Source: Tubulanus polymorphus | Taxonomy: Eukaryota; Nemertea; Palaeonemertea; Tubulaniformes; Tubulanidae | Reading direction: 5' to 3' | DNA length: 64,000 nucleotides | Assembly: GCF_964204645.1 (NCBI RefSeq) | Contig: NC_134027.1 | Coordinates: 8,234,485-8,298,484 of the forward strand | Part shown: piece by piece, positions 1 to 15,400 of the stretch | How positions within the stretch are numbered: the first letter of the stretch is position 1 | Layout of the letters: every line of letters starts with the position of its first letter | Notes under the pieces: model-generated | What the model was told of the DNA's origin: nothing | The model's database searches: none | The model's input: only the letters and a program-made list of their open reading frames with translations | Translations under genes and position numbers: made by a program

Positions 1-320
1 AAATCATCTAATACAATTTAAAAGCATACGAGTACCTGGTACATCAAATCAGTTAGCAAGAATTATAGAAAAAATATCAGAAAATCAATGATCAAGCGTT
101 CAAATTGAAGACAGATTGTAAGATGGATATCTATAAAATAATGTCTCAATACCATCCCAGTAATTGGAAAAGCTGCCTTCAACTGGTTATAATATCAAGA
201 TACAAATTTGGTAATTTTGTAAATAAAAAAATCATCACAACGTTAGTTGAATAATTAATTCAATTCATCGTAAAATTAAGTCTAGTGCATAGCACAAACA
301 ATTCCTGCTCATTTTCTTAC

Positions 321-353
321 CATCTCCTTAGACTCTTTACAATAAATTTTAAT
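321..353 (-). other. Possible 33-nt micro-exon of the coiled-coil gene
   Basis: On the minus strand a consensus donor (GTAAGA) lies 33 nt after a plausible acceptor (TTCGTCAG). The stretch reads as 11 open codons (IKIYCKESKEM), phase 0 at both ends, matching the phase of the preceding exon 488-793. It may equally be chance in an AT-rich intron. Otherwise positions 1-487 look like intron. Confidence 0.25.
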
Positions 354-487
354 CTGACGAATAATAAGACATAAACAGGTCAATACAAATTTGCTTCAGC
401 TAATTCACGTTGCCCGAGAGGATTTTTCATAAAAAGCATTGAGAAGATGAAAAAATGAAAATAAAATCCAAATGAAAATCAACGTAC

Positions 488-3400
488 CTCACTTTCTGTT
501 CGATTCAGATCGGATTTTAACGCGTGTACTTCGTCTTGCAGTTGACCGATCACGTCTTTTTGTTCATTATTCGTGCGATCGTGGTCTTCCAGTTCGTGTC
601 TCACACCTTCCAGTTCCTCGGCGAGCATTTCGATATCTTGATGATAACGTGCCACCTCCTCGGCGTGTGATGTCCGCGACAGTTGCAACTCGGATTTCAA
701 CTGATCGATAGTTTTCAGATGGTTTTTAATCTCTTGCAGCGAGATTTGATGATCGTGTTGCAGTTGTTGGATCTTTCGTTCATGACCAGCCACCTGTAAC
801 AAAACAGAAAATTGTAATTTCGACGAAATATTTTCCTTGATATCTTTTTTCGATGACTGCATGTTATAGGCGTCCTCAGTCCTTCTACAAGACCCACAAG
901 GTCATACGTACAAGGAAGGCAGGTTTATCTGCACCATGTCACCTGGAGGCGACACTTTGCGAGCAAGGATTGTAATCATCATTGGACGTATGCACACAAA
1001 ACACAATAACTATTCAAATTGGTGGATGAATATTCATTAAGTAGATATCTCCACAACATCATCAGATGTCGACAGAAGATCTATTCAAGAGCGTTTACCT
1101 GTTCGTCTTTGAGTTCCATCTGAGTGTGGAAAGACCGAAGATCACCTTGTAATTGTTTCACACGTCCATTGAGTCTTTCAACTTCATCTTCTTTGATATT
1201 CACCTTAAATCAAAAGATGATAGATCAACTGACAATGGAGGATTACATAGCATACACAGATTCTACCAATTCAAAATTATCGAAATGTTTTAATGGTATT
1301 CCACTGTACTGCATTTAATGGAATTACCTCTTCTACGCTGCCATTATATTTATATTGCATAGTGTCTAAGTCTGTTCTGAGCTTGATAATATTTTCATCC
1401 CTGTTTGCAACCTAAATCAAAATAATACATCCTAGTTCAATGCAAAAAATGCATGTAATAGACGATGAATTCTGAAAAAGATGACAGCAAATTTCTACCT
1501 CATTTTGACAGGTCCTATGTTTTTCTTTTGATATGGTAAGCTCCATTTCGAGGTCATGACTGGTTTCTTTAAGAATACCCAATTCCTGAGTAACTTTACT
1601 TAATGTAGAATTCATTTGCGAGTTCTCTATCTTCAATCGTTCGATGGTAGATTCATTTTTCAACACCTAATGATAAGAAAATACAGCCCTTAGAGGAACT
1701 GATTCTTGAAGATTTCTGAGACACAACACAGAATGAACATTAGATTCATATGGCTCTTCAGTTCTGCAGTCATTCCTACCTCCCTGAGTCAAATCTAACC
1801 GACCACATGTCAGTAGAGAGAAGACTAACAGGAAGGCTAACAGCCCACATATCTAGCTGTATTCTGGACCCCTGCGTTTTCATCATTTCAACCTATGATA
1901 ACTAATGATTTTCTTCTATCATTTTTAAAGCCAAAGCAAGTGATTCGAACAAGCCAAATGCGCATGACCTTTGCATTATTTTATGCGTTATTACAATTTT
2001 ATGATTGTGGGATGATTAAAAAGCCTCGGAAAATGTGAACAATGTTGACAATGTCTGAGAAGGCGAACCTCTTCGTAACAGGCGGCATATTGAGTCTGTG
2101 ATTCGGTTAAATCTTCCTGCAGATTACGAATAGTATCTTCTCGTTTCGAGATCTGCAAACGAAACAGTGTTAGTTACGTTAAGTTAGCCACTCAACAACA
2201 TGAATACATATCTGAATACAATGGTGCGCAAGGAGTTAGAGTTGGAACTAAGCATAGATCTCTGGGGCAAGTAAAACACAGCTGCAGGGACTTCAAAGCT
2301 CTGGGAACAGTTGCCCAAATGTTTAATCGCAACCAAAATTTGAATAACTCAGAATCAATTTAAGCCATATCATTAGAACGATATTTGAAGAACCTTTGAA
2401 CAACTTTCTCATGAGGTGCTTATTATTCTGCTCCTTTATAATACTTAACTATCTATTTGGCAGATATACAGTGATCAGGTGCTATCATATACGAATTGCC
2501 TGTATCATATTTTGCCAGCATATATGTGTGAAATGTACATGTGTAAAGGATAACAATAAAAAATGGTTCGTTACTTGAAATATTTTGAATATGAACACGA
2601 AACAAACATCCATAACAACTAGTGAGAACATTTAGTACTGAATATTATTTGAATTTCGAACGAGTAACACTGTGTAAGGAAACTTACTGCCATCCTTATC
2701 TTACTCTAAAAGAAAATGGCTTATATTTGAACATATAATTTCATATACCGGTAGGTATTCGATAGTGCAAATGAAGGCTTCTTTCGAATTCAAGTGGCAC
2801 ACGGATAAATTTATGAAAAACAACATGAATTTTTGTTCGAATGAGCAAGACACTGAGAATTTTGAAAAGCATGTTGCGATGACAGTATATTGTATCGTAC
2901 CGCACGACAATACTACAATCACGTACATTACCAGAAACAATTTGAATGCAAATTCGTGAAAAAAAATTGAAAATTTTTCTTGTGAAATTCTTCCTACGAG
3001 TATCATAGTCTATATATTTTCATTTTGACATATCTCTAGTTAAGTGCATTGAATCATGATTAGAAATAAATGTAAATTAATACATGACGCCAATGATTGA
3101 TTATAAAACATCAGTTTGATGCGATGAGGTGATTATGGTTGTAGAATTATTAGTTCATTCAGCTGATTAAAGAGGGCAGCATAATTACTCACGTCGTCAT
3201 CTGCCTGTGTTCGTAATTCATCAATGTCATTTTGACCTTGAGCGAGGGCATCTTGTAACCGACGCACGGTCTCCGACTGCCTCTGAATCTGAAATTCATC
3301 GAAACCAAAATTCAGGGCCAGTTCAATAGATAGACTTCAACCCAACGACTTAATTCAAATATCATTTGATATGTTCCTGGTTTTAAGACAAAATTTCTCA

Positions 3401-6400
3401 TTTTCGGCGAGAATTTCGGTGAACAACAGGATTTTAATATAAGCACTTCAAACTCATATCAAGGCAACAATAAAATGCCAAAATACGATAACCTATTGTG
3501 CATGTTGACATCGATGAAGATGAAAATCTTCGAATTCAAAAATGTTTTCTACCTCTTGCGATTTTTCTTGACTGCGTTGTCGAACTTTCGTCAATTCTTC
3601 GGTCAGCTTACGCAGCATATCGTCTCGTTGAACGATCTTAGTCGCGACTTCGCGTTGCTGTTTCTTCATGAGATCGATATCGCTTCGGAGTTGTGACACC
3701 ACTTCATCTTTAATATCGCTCTGTGAGGAAAGTGTGAAAATCCAAAATGAACTAGCGTGCCGATTTTCTTGGAAAGATACCTCGCTTTCGTTGCGCAACT
3801 TACGTTATGTTGAAGACTATCGTTCTGAGCCTGAGCTTCGTTCAGTTCCATATTCATATCCCTGATTTGTCCCTCCAACTGAGCGACGGTCTCGATTTGT
3901 GCAGCAGTTCGATCTCGAGACTCGGCTATTTGTCCCTCGAGATTTTTCAGGGCTTCCGTTTTCGCTTCGATTTCAGCAGTCTTCGATCGGATGGTAAGAT
4001 TTTGTTGGTCGATCGTTCGCTCTTGTTGCGAAACCTAGAATGAAATCGATAACTAAATAACAACAGTCAGCAAAACGAAAGCAAAGCGAAACGAAAGGAA
4101 CAAATGTGTTAACCTTGTTACGTACCTTCTCTTCAGCTTTACTCAAATGTTCTTGTACATTGATCTGATCCATTTTCAATTTATGTATCATGTCTTCTCG
4201 CCTTTGCACCTTAAATGAAAATGTATATTCAAAACTAGGCTAATGTTTTAGCATTATCACCATTAGTGATGATTTCCCACAGAACACACCAAATAAACCT
4301 GGGTTGCATTTTGAGCTATGCTGCGAGGGGAACCGGGCTTATCCATGAATAAGACGAGTTGCTCAAAAAATTGTATCCATTCATAAAGCATTCCAGATTG
4401 AAATTAAAGCTCCCAATGCATTTCACCTCCCTCTAAGGAATCTTGATGCAGCCTAAATGGAAGTGTGACTGAGCATTCGTGATGATGTGCTCAAAGAATT
4501 AACAATAGATAATTAATCATTCAACCTTAATTGTATAATTATCAATGCAATTAGCAGTACTGTTTGACCTGATCATTAGCTCAATTAAAGCCTAGAATTT
4601 AGTTCTATTGGAGGTGTCTTACAAACCTCGCCTGTGAGCACGTCTTGCTCGCTTTGCGCATTGATAGCAAATGCTTGGATACGCGATTCGAGTCGGCCAT
4701 TTTCCTCGAGAGATTCTTTGTAGTGCGCTTTACATAGGTCCAGATCGTTCTCCGCCTGGTGCAAAGTGATTTCCCTGCGCGATAACTACAACAAAATATG
4801 AAGAGAGTTGTTAAGCTCATGGCACGTATAAAATTTGGCTTCAAATGTTCCTCGTTTTAAGACGAAACATTTCATTGGAAGAGAAATTTTCGGTGAACAA
4901 CAAGGAATTTAATATTCGCACTTTAAACTCATATCAAAGCAACTACACACTGCCATGATACGATAACCTATTGTGCATAATACGGTTAACTATCTATTAT
5001 CAATTGAATATGATTAAGAATGTTCCTCGTTTCAAGACGAAATGTCCCAGATGAAATGAGAATTTCGGTGAACAACAGGAATTGAATATTTGCACTTTTA
5101 TTTCATATCAAAGCAACTCGAAAATGCTATGATACAATTACAAATTGTGCAAATCATTACGCATTATACGATAATAAGACCCTCACTTCGTCTTTGAGAT
5201 GCCTATTCTCGTCCTGTAGAGCTTGGATTTCTCCATCGAGCTGTGAAATATTCGCCTCTCGGCGGGCTAGGTTTTGCTGGTCATCTCGTTGTTGATTACG
5301 CAGACGTTCAATCAGTTCTTCCTTGGCAGCAATCTGCGAATAAAATGTAAGATTTAAAGATAGTTCTATCGTGCAGATTGCCATTGAAGTATGGAACGAA
5401 TTAACTGAAGAAAATTAATTGACTTCAAATCACTTCAGGGTCCTGGCATTCTGATAAACAACACATGTATGAAGGACAATTGTGTTTACCTTTATCGTAA
5501 AATATCTCCACCAATACCCATCCTTAGAAATATCCCGAGAGACAAGAGGCCAAGGAAATGTACCTTCCATCTAATATTAATCCTTTAAATCTATGTGTCA
5601 TATATGTAACCAGCCATTAAACTATTAACCACGAGGCCTTATGTACAAGTAACTCAGTAGTACTGCTTCAACATGACCAGATTAAACCCTCAGTTGAATA
5701 TTCTTATTGTCTAGGAATATAGACAATTACAGTGTAAGACAGCAAACTGTGACACTACATGCGTTAACTGCCCAAATTGCCTCATAAACCCTACAATCAA
5801 ATAGCTTGCTATAGACGCATGCGTTATATATATGACTATAAAAGCCAATAGTGAACATAGTCGTTAACAGACACTAGCCAGCACACATCAGGACATGGCT
5901 GACCAATTAATTAAACACTATATAAATACACCCACATGCTCTTTGCATTCATTCATAAACAACTATCTATGCTCAAGAATGATAATTGTCATAACGCAAT
6001 ATCTTGACATTGTCGTAAGTTCATTGAGTTATGAAAGTAAACCTATTTCACTGAGCAATAAAATAATAAGCATGCCTTTAATGCAAGTGCCAACTGGGAC
6101 TTTCAGATTTTCAGATTTTCAGTAATATTTCAGAAAAATTTCAAACAGTGAAAAGCTTATGTTGTAATTAGATGATGAGGTTGTTGGCTTATGTGAAAGA
6201 TGTTTTGGTATAATCTAATTCATAAAACTGAAAATATCTGACCTGCACTTGAACATTTTCGAGTTTTTCCTGAAGAATTGTTAAATCAGTGCTCAGTTTG
6301 TTGACGGTTTCTTGAAGTTCGGCTATTTCTGTTTTGTATATAGTTTCCTGTTGACTCATTGTTATCTCTTTCTCTTGGAGCGAAGTTTGCAGATGATCAA

Positions 6401-9400
6401 TCTAAAGCATATGCAAACAAAAAATGGCTTATACTTTCATAAAAGGCAGCATTCATCGAAGAATGAATATGACAATTTTCTAACAAGCAGGAAAATTAAG
6501 GGAAAACCTCAAGCAAAACAAAACCTTTTGCTAACAAAAGAACATACACTAAAAACGGAAAGAAATTTATAAGTCTAAAGTAACATGGACCCTGTTCATC
6601 AATTGGGGTCAAATCTGACTGGTGGAACTAAAATTTCCACCCAAAACTATTGAACTGGGGTCATATGCTGAATGCTACTCACAGAATAATCTTCCTGTTC
6701 GTAATTGCAAACAAATAAACATATCTATGACATGCTTTATCTAAGCCGAGCAAATCCTAATAGAATGGATCTAAGAAAATCTAGGTGCTTATATTTACCT
6801 CTCGTACTTGATTCTGGAATTTTCCGCTCACCCCGATCAAATCTCGTTCGTTCTGAGCCAGTTTTTCATAGTATTCGTGTAACTAAGGGGAAGGAAACAC
6901 AGATGGAGATGATACAAGGGAAGGAGGAACATATGGATTGTGCAAGGCAGGGGGACCCATTCTTAAAATCAAGATTGCGGTTTTATGAAAACATTTCCAT
7001 GGGGCAAGATTTGCCAATGGAATAACATCTTCAAGCGCAAGTTTGGCAAAATAAATCTGCTTCTAGCTCTAATCCTGAGACTACAGAACTGGTGGTAATC
7101 ATCATAGATTGATTTTATAGAAAATTGATTGAAAGATGGCAGCACGAACAAACTGACTTCAAAACACAGATATGGAGCGAGTTCATAAAAGAAAATCATT
7201 GATTGGTTCTAGCGAATAGCAGAATCGCGACGCAAGTGACTACAATAATTTATACGATTGATTTCGCGGTCTGATTTTTCAGGCTAAGATTTCACTCCAA
7301 TCCGATGATTTACTGCTAATAATCATAACCATGTCTAAACATTACAATCAATTATTCACAGCCCACAATCGTTCAAACACTGAATTAAACTATGCATCAA
7401 TTTAAAGCTGGATTCATTTCCATGAATTCAAGGGCGGAAGGAACGAGTAAGGATGTACAGTTCGTTTTTAGCGCACATGAATACCTTATTATTTGATTGT
7501 TTTAATTCTTCGCGCAGTTGTTTGATGACCTCTCCACGATGCTGAGCTGTCGTTAGTGCTTCATTGTGTTTCTCCTCCAGCGATTTACAATCAGATTTCA
7601 ATTTTACCATTTGATCGTGGCGTTCAGCAACCTGTTCGTCAGAAAAAATTCTAATTATTCAGAGTGAAAAATGTCATTTGAAAGTGTAATACATGCCACA
7701 ACACTATTGTCATTATAACCACCCTTAGAAATTTAAGTCAATTGAAATAAACGAGACCATGCCATATTATTAGCCATATTATTAGTTTACGAGACTCACT
7801 TCATTAGTTAACGCATCGCGGGTATCTTTAGAGGATGACTGCAATTTCTGTAAACTGTCTGTTAGTTTCTGAACCTAATTGTTAAACAGTTAAAAACAAT
7901 CGTAAAGCTTTAAAATTCAAGCCATAATTTAAGTTCTACGAAGCATTATCAATTTATACAAATTGCTGTATTAATCAGTTGTTTTCATTCATATATTCTT
8001 GATGGGTAGAAAAATTTTCCACTGAGGGTTAAATTCAAACCATTATTTAACCAGTAGGCTATATCATGAATTTTTGTATATGCTTATTACTAATACGCAG
8101 ATCAATAGTTCAAATTGAGTATGTACTAGAACAGCAAAGTGGCTTTTGACTTGTGTGTCACCATATTTCGTAATGATTATAAATAAATGACTGTTCCATC
8201 TATTCTATAACACATTTAAAACTAGTATACGTTGTCTGAAGGAGTATAATAACAGTCCAGCAATTATATCTATTATTCAAGCAAGTATCACGAAATCTAA
8301 ATAAAGATGCATAATACTGTATTCATCTATATTATGTACTGTAAACAATATAGCCGATTCAGAATGTACCTCATACCTGAGTGACAGCAGCAATTTGGGC
8401 GGCTTTTATAGAATCGTAATCCTCCTTTAACCGTGCGAAATCTTGCTGATGAGATTTAGCCTAGTATTATAGAATATTATTATAACTACAGTAGTACGAA
8501 ATGGTTACTTGTATCCCCAACAGTTTTCCAATACAAACTAAACCACCCAATGAAAGATGACTATTAGAAAGAGTTTTGACTAGCCAGCTAAAATCTAATT
8601 GTTTTAGTTTAGGTATCTATTTAGTGCAAATATTGTTGTTAATTTTGAAGCAAGGATTTATCAGTGCATCGATAAACTATGCTATATACCTCGGCACGCG
8701 TTTCTTCGAGTTGCCGCTTATTGGTTTCAAATTCTGCCTCGAGGTGGCGTGCTTTGATTTCAGAAGTACCGAGCTGAAATAAGAATACGTACGGTGTTAC
8801 AACGCTTGATAATAACAATACGAAATGTCTTTCGAAGTTTTCATTAAAACCGAATCATTAAAAAAGCTTTCCAAGATAAAGTTTGAAAGATGCAAGCATG
8901 AAAACACTTCATTTCATAAAAACTGAAAGTGAATAAGATAAGACAAGATATAAAATACATCTAAGGCTCATAGATAAAGCATTCTAGACAAAGTATAAGA
9001 ATTTATAGCATAATCTAATATGAATATAATGAACTACTCAACTACTTATATATTTGAATAGGTAAAGGCGTAGGTGTATTAGCTAATGGTTGTCAATAGG
9101 AGTCATCAAACAATAGGCAATGATTAGAAAATATATACAGTGTATCATGTATCATGGTTTATGTATGTATAGCTATACGTATTTTTCATAACGATATTCA
9201 ACCTGAAATTCATAAGTGCATTTCAACGCATGGTACAACTTCGATAAAAATTCCTTAATTCGATGCAACTAAAGCTCGTTTAAAATGAGTCTGAACTGAT
9301 TTAGCGGGAAACGTCATCAGAGCTGTACCATATTGACTGTTATCTTCGATAATGTAAGGTTAAAGGCCATCTCAATTTTTCGAAAATATGCAGAATCATC

Positions 9401-12400
9401 CCAAAAGTGTTGAAATCTATTTGTAGTTACGGATTTTAATAAACTTGAGATGGCCTTCAATGCAGGTATTATTGTATTGTTACGGCGGTGCAACTTGCTA
9501 TATTTTCTGCCACCAGGTGGTGCTCACCTCCTCTGCCACGCGTTTTCGTTCAGTTTCGAGAACATGCATTCGATTAGCTCGTTTGTCCAACTGAATCGAG
9601 TTGAAAATTCCCAAAGTAAGTAAGATGTGTTAGCGAAAGACACCGGGGAAAGTTAAAACGCACAACAAAACAAACACATGAGTGTAGTCCCACCCATGTA
9701 TGAAACCATATTCCCATGTACTATCGTATGGTACCATATGTAAGGTTATTCAGATACACATACATTTTAGAAATTCACCCATATTCTGTATAATGAATTA
9801 AAACATCAAACTGACATAGCTAGCCCATGGAAGAGCAAACAGGATGTATATACACCAAGGGCTTACCCCGTACTCCAACTGGTTATGAACAGGTACGGTT
9901 AGATACTAAGAAAGAGAATGCAGCCGCATCAGTTTCGTAGATTATATTCATTCAAAACAAGAATAGATTATGAGAAACACGAAGAATTCACCGAACCATG
10001 AAAATCTGTTGACCAGATTTGAAAGTTATTTAGTCAGTAGTTTGAGAAAAAAAAACATGAAATTGCCACCAATTTGATGAACCACAGTAAATGTTATCAG
10101 TGCCTGTTCTTTAGAACATCATGCCAGGTGATAGGACAAGAGGACATTATATTTAGTATGCATTAAATATAAAACAAAACCCTGACACTTGTATATATAG
10201 ATTGATACACATCAGTGACCAGGTCTATTCACTGAACTACAAATCCAGATATAGGAACGAAGTGCATTGGATTAACGCAAATACGCATGCAAATCATTGA
10301 CCCTGAATTTGTAAGGAAATCATAAATTCATACTATGAGTATATACGTTTTATTTACCTCTTTTGTGTAAGCATCACGTTTTTCCTGTAATTTCAGAATA
10401 TCTCGTCGTAGACCGGCTATCGTTTCATCGCGTCGTACCAGTTCCGACTTGAGTATCTCGCGGTGGTCTTGCGTCGATACTTGACTTTCACGAAGTTTCG
10501 ACTGGACATTCGATAACTGCATAAAAAGAGACATAGTCTAATTACATGTATTTCATAACCCAATGAAATATAGCTTTGTTCAAGCCCAGCCACAACCGAA
10601 TCAGGTTGACTGAAACTCGTTCTATTCCTTACCTCATCATTTGTTCGTTTCTTTGAATCCGCAGTTTCCTGAAGTTCTCCTTCCAGCATACGAATCTTAC
10701 GCTCATATTGAGTCACCTGAAATAAGAAATAAATTCGAAACAAAAATTACCAATCATATCAAGATTCAATGTTTCATAAGTTCCCTGAAATGAATATTGC
10801 TCAGCAACTGATAAAAAGACCACAGGGTTTTTACAGATCAGCTTATCCATTTCCCTGACCCCAGACCAAAATTCCCAGAATAATAAGATATGTTTCTGGT
10901 TCATAAGGTTCCTTGTGCCACTTGTCACCAGCAAGAACAACAAAGATACTGAATTCCCTGACTTTTCCATGATATATGCAGGGAAAAATAAATCTGAAAT
11001 CCCCTGATTTTCACCGATTTATATGAGACCAGCAAGACACCCTGAGACCAGCAAGAATAACTGCTTAACTTTGTGTTTATCCATTATTCTAAAATTCAAT
11101 CTACCTACAAAATGCTTAACAATATTGAAATGACGTTTCACAAATTCTTGATCCTTTCGGGACCCCCATCATTTAGAACAGTCTGTAGACTTGGGAGTGT
11201 TCTCTCAATAAATTACATTTTGTTCTATATTGTATGTACACCACGAATATTCATTCATTCACTCACGAAATACTTACTGTTTTCATAAGAATCAGAAAAT
11301 GACAGGCATTTCCGAAAACATAAGCCCAATCCCCCAAACCTAATCCATTCGACATATCTACATTGTGGGTTCGATGATTTCATACATTTCCCAAAATTTC
11401 CGCCGACACAACAAATCGACGTACAAACATGGTACAACAGATAAATCCATGTTTACGATCACATCATCGCATTATTCGTATTCCTTATTTGACTTTTTTT
11501 TTAACATCGCACAATATGATGATTATCTTGATAAGCCTAACACACTAACGATGACTTAAATGTTAATCCTTGCCATTGAAAATTTTGTAAAACTATCGAA
11601 TGTTGAATACTCCTTGGTGTAACGTGTCCAGAATATCAGCTGATTAAACGCATTGTTATATTATATGTAGCCAGAACTTTGGCAAATGCGTATAGCAGAC
11701 AATATAGATGTCTATAAACGATCCGGGCTGTTGTTCACACATTGGCTGATCGAAAATTCAAGTCGTTATTCGTACAACCATACCATCCATCAACTCAAGC
11801 ATTGATATCACGACACACAGTCACAGCCCGTTATCCCAACTGCAAACCGATAAATTATTCAGCCACAACTCACATTCACATTGAAATTTCGCCCAGGAAT
11901 TTTCAAATTAAGACTTCGATCATTTTCTCGACCCGACACTGTAGCGTCTGCCTCGTCGCTACCTAGTTTCAACGCTAATAACACACAATGTCTCTAATCA
12001 ATACATATATTCATACGTACATGTACATATATCGGTAATATCCTATATCTATTATCAGTTATTGGTCACGATATTTTTATCACAGTCATCAAAACATTCA
12101 CTATAACACTATATATAACACTATATATCCACTGATAATGTCATCGCTCTTATAATTTCACAGTCAGTCAGTTCCTATCCATAAGCACATCTGCAATTCC
12201 AGGGCGTTATTTTTCGCACCGAAGACACATGTCGGCTGGCACGTTTTGTCGGAATGATTTTTTGTATTATTCGCCGATCTATTATCATATCCACTACTCG
12301 TTTAATTTCCATAGCTGAAACATTGTACTAGCGGTGTCAGTGTCTAAAGCCATAGGAGCCAGTCACTATGACAACTATGGCACAGATGTTCTTCATGTAT

Positions 12401-15400
12401 TACAACAGTATTATAGAAAATATCTGAGAATTCACCCTGATTGACTGTCTACACGTGACTATATTGAACTATAAGAGAGCATTTCGCTATATTCACGTAA
12501 TAACAACAACAGCAATACATATTCAATCCTAAGTCGCCTGAAGACACTTCCGAAGTTCGACGTTTCTCAAATAAAAATTAACTCTAATCCTGCCGGTACA
12601 ACAAGCTTTCTGCTCGAGTGAAGGGCACCACCGGGCTACTTAATACACATAACCGCCACCAGCGGATTTGATATCTACATTGACAGAAAATTTCTCATGC
12701 TGAAATGCACCAATGGATATCCGTGTTCAAAAGAGAACAACATTTTCTAAAAGAGTACTCGAAAAATAAAAATAACCTCTTCAATTTACTCGCGATTTGG
12801 AGGGCTTTTTCGATAGCTACACCGAAATCAAAATCAATTAGTCTCTAATTAAAAAGTCAACATGGGGTGGCTTTTAGGCGCATTTTGTAAACATTAACAA
12901 CTTTCGCGATGTTCAAAACTGGCCATACTCAAAAACTTTGTCAGCTCAAGTTTAATTAAAAAGCTGATAGGGGGTCCATTTTTACTAGTTTATAAACTTA
13001 ATTATATTTTGAGAGAACACTCTTGACGCATCCGCTCACATAGCACTGTGCAAAGTTCAAATGCAATTAGCGCAGAAAATAGGCCACCCGCCCAAAAATA
13101 TAAAGGAATTTCTCTTTTCCTATTTCATCTATACAAGATTGAGGGTCTTGCAAGGGGTCAGGGGAAAATTATGATTTTATTAATTCAAGTAACCCCATAT
13201 CATACAGAAAGTGATAATCGAGTAAGAAACCAACTTTCTCTAGCAACTATCATCAGTTGATGATGAATGCTGCGCAAAGTACGCCGAGTTCCCCGCACAT
13301 GAGAACGTACTTTCCTTTGCGTCGAAAAATATCTAACTGGTTAGAATGGCACTTGGCAAAGTGCATTGGAAAAATCACCCGCACACGAGCCAGCAACTGC
13401 ATTGCGCACTTTGCGTCGACATTATTCAGCTCATGTGTGGAGGCCTTTAGACAATGAACAATATTTGTTCCACCCAGGGATGATTCAATGAGACAGATCC
13501 CCTCAATTCGCAAAGCAGTTTGCAGTTTTTCAGACATAACATTTTCCAGCTGCAATGGAACCCAACGTTTTACTACAGCTGTGACATGATTTATCGCTAT
13601 AGTAACAAGACCAGGCCACGGCATGTCGCTCCAATGCCCACCCAGAGACAGGCACCATGTTTGGTATCATATTACAATGTCAACGGCCAGGTTCAATCCA
13701 ACACTCAGCATATTTAATCGTGAAAAGAAAGCAGGTTTCTATTCTATCCCTTACTATTCAAATAATATACCCAATGCCCACCGTCTATCAGAAAAGTACA
13801 ATTGAGTGTTTAGATTTCGACTATACCTGCCACTATCATTACCCGCAGCTCTGAATAGATAATCGAACGCTACTACAATACGGGAAAGAGTTTTCGTGAT
13901 TGAATAGCCCATCAAATTGAGCCTACTCGTTAAACATTAATTTCAGTATTACCGATACAGTTGATTAGGCAAACACATAAAAGCATAAAGTATTAATGAA
14001 CATTCACTGGAAAATCACGAAACGGCTCACTTAACGGAAAATATTTGCTACTTGTTTCAAAATGTTATATATATTTATATACGTCCAGGACTGTTTCACG
14101 CGTCTGCCAAAAATATGACAAGTCCATCGAAATTTCAACTTGACTAATCATTTTTTCTCGAGACATGTAAACAAACTGGTCTACAAAGAATTTTATCAAC
14201 GTGAAACATGACAGTAATTTCTTGTCATGTCGAATGTCTATCTTAAAAAAGATCTTCGCAAAAATTTGAACAGCCGTGTCAAGTTTCACGTACACTGCAG
14301 CCAAGTCGTCGTTATTGTCGTAATTTCGCTATGCAAGTCTAGTTAGGATTAATCGCAATATTATCGATCTGAGATATAAGTGGTTTAACCAGTTATTATA
14401 TAATGGACTGACTCGTAAAGATAGCAACGATTCTAAATCAAATGCGTCGACATTAATTCGAGATCATTTTTTAGTTGAACTCATCCCTGGTATGGATATA
14501 TGTATGTTCCTTCTTTTCTTTGAATCGCAAGGCTCTTTTTTTGTCAAACACGACCAAATGACTAGCTTAGGCTATTCTTTACTTGTTATACCAGGGTCTT
14601 ACGGGTTTCCCAATTTCATTTTACATACCTTTTCCATACCCAGATTATAGATTTTGTGTTTTCATAAAGTTTGTTATTAAATGTGTAGTATGACATTTAG
14701 ACATATAGCCTAAAATTCAAAATAGGAGAAATTCTATTTCAAAACCACTTTCAAATTTTTCTATAGCCATAGTGAAAAAAAACCTATATTTCCATAGCTT
14801 TTCCAGGGCCTGTAAAAACGATTCCTATATTCCAAAACTTTACAAGACTTTCCAAAACCCATAAGAACCCTGTTGTACTTATTATTATTTGATTGCCTTT
14901 GTCACGTAGGAAACTACTAGTTTATAACCATATCATAATCACAAATTATCTAGTGCAGACAGGTCAAAGTTGTGTTCATACTCATTGAAAGTAAAACCCA
15001 AGAGCAGGCTTATCATTAATGATAAATCAAAAACTCACATTTTGACCAACGCGAAGATTCTCGTCTTTCGAATCTGACAGTTCTTGTTTCAAGCGGCGGA
15101 TAGCGTCTTCGCAGCGTGAAATCTTAAAAATTCCATCATAACATTTATATTGAAATCACACCGACTATTGGACCTCGGAGTTTACAAGACAATCATCTAT
15201 ATCGAGTAAATGCTAAAATGTCAACACTCATGAACAAGACGGCTTAGGGCTTTGACAATAACTATCATCATAATAGAGGTGGCCAAAGTTTTTGGTAAGC
15301 CAGGTAAGGGCTAAGGGGCAGCGATTTAAACCATTTTACTCTGCTGCTAAGTTGCACAATTATCTACTTTTCATGATTTATTTGCAAGATTTACTTTTGA

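Noticed and set aside
12080-12140. Repeated CACTATA/TATATAACACTATATA tract
   Set aside because: Low-complexity AT-rich microsatellite.
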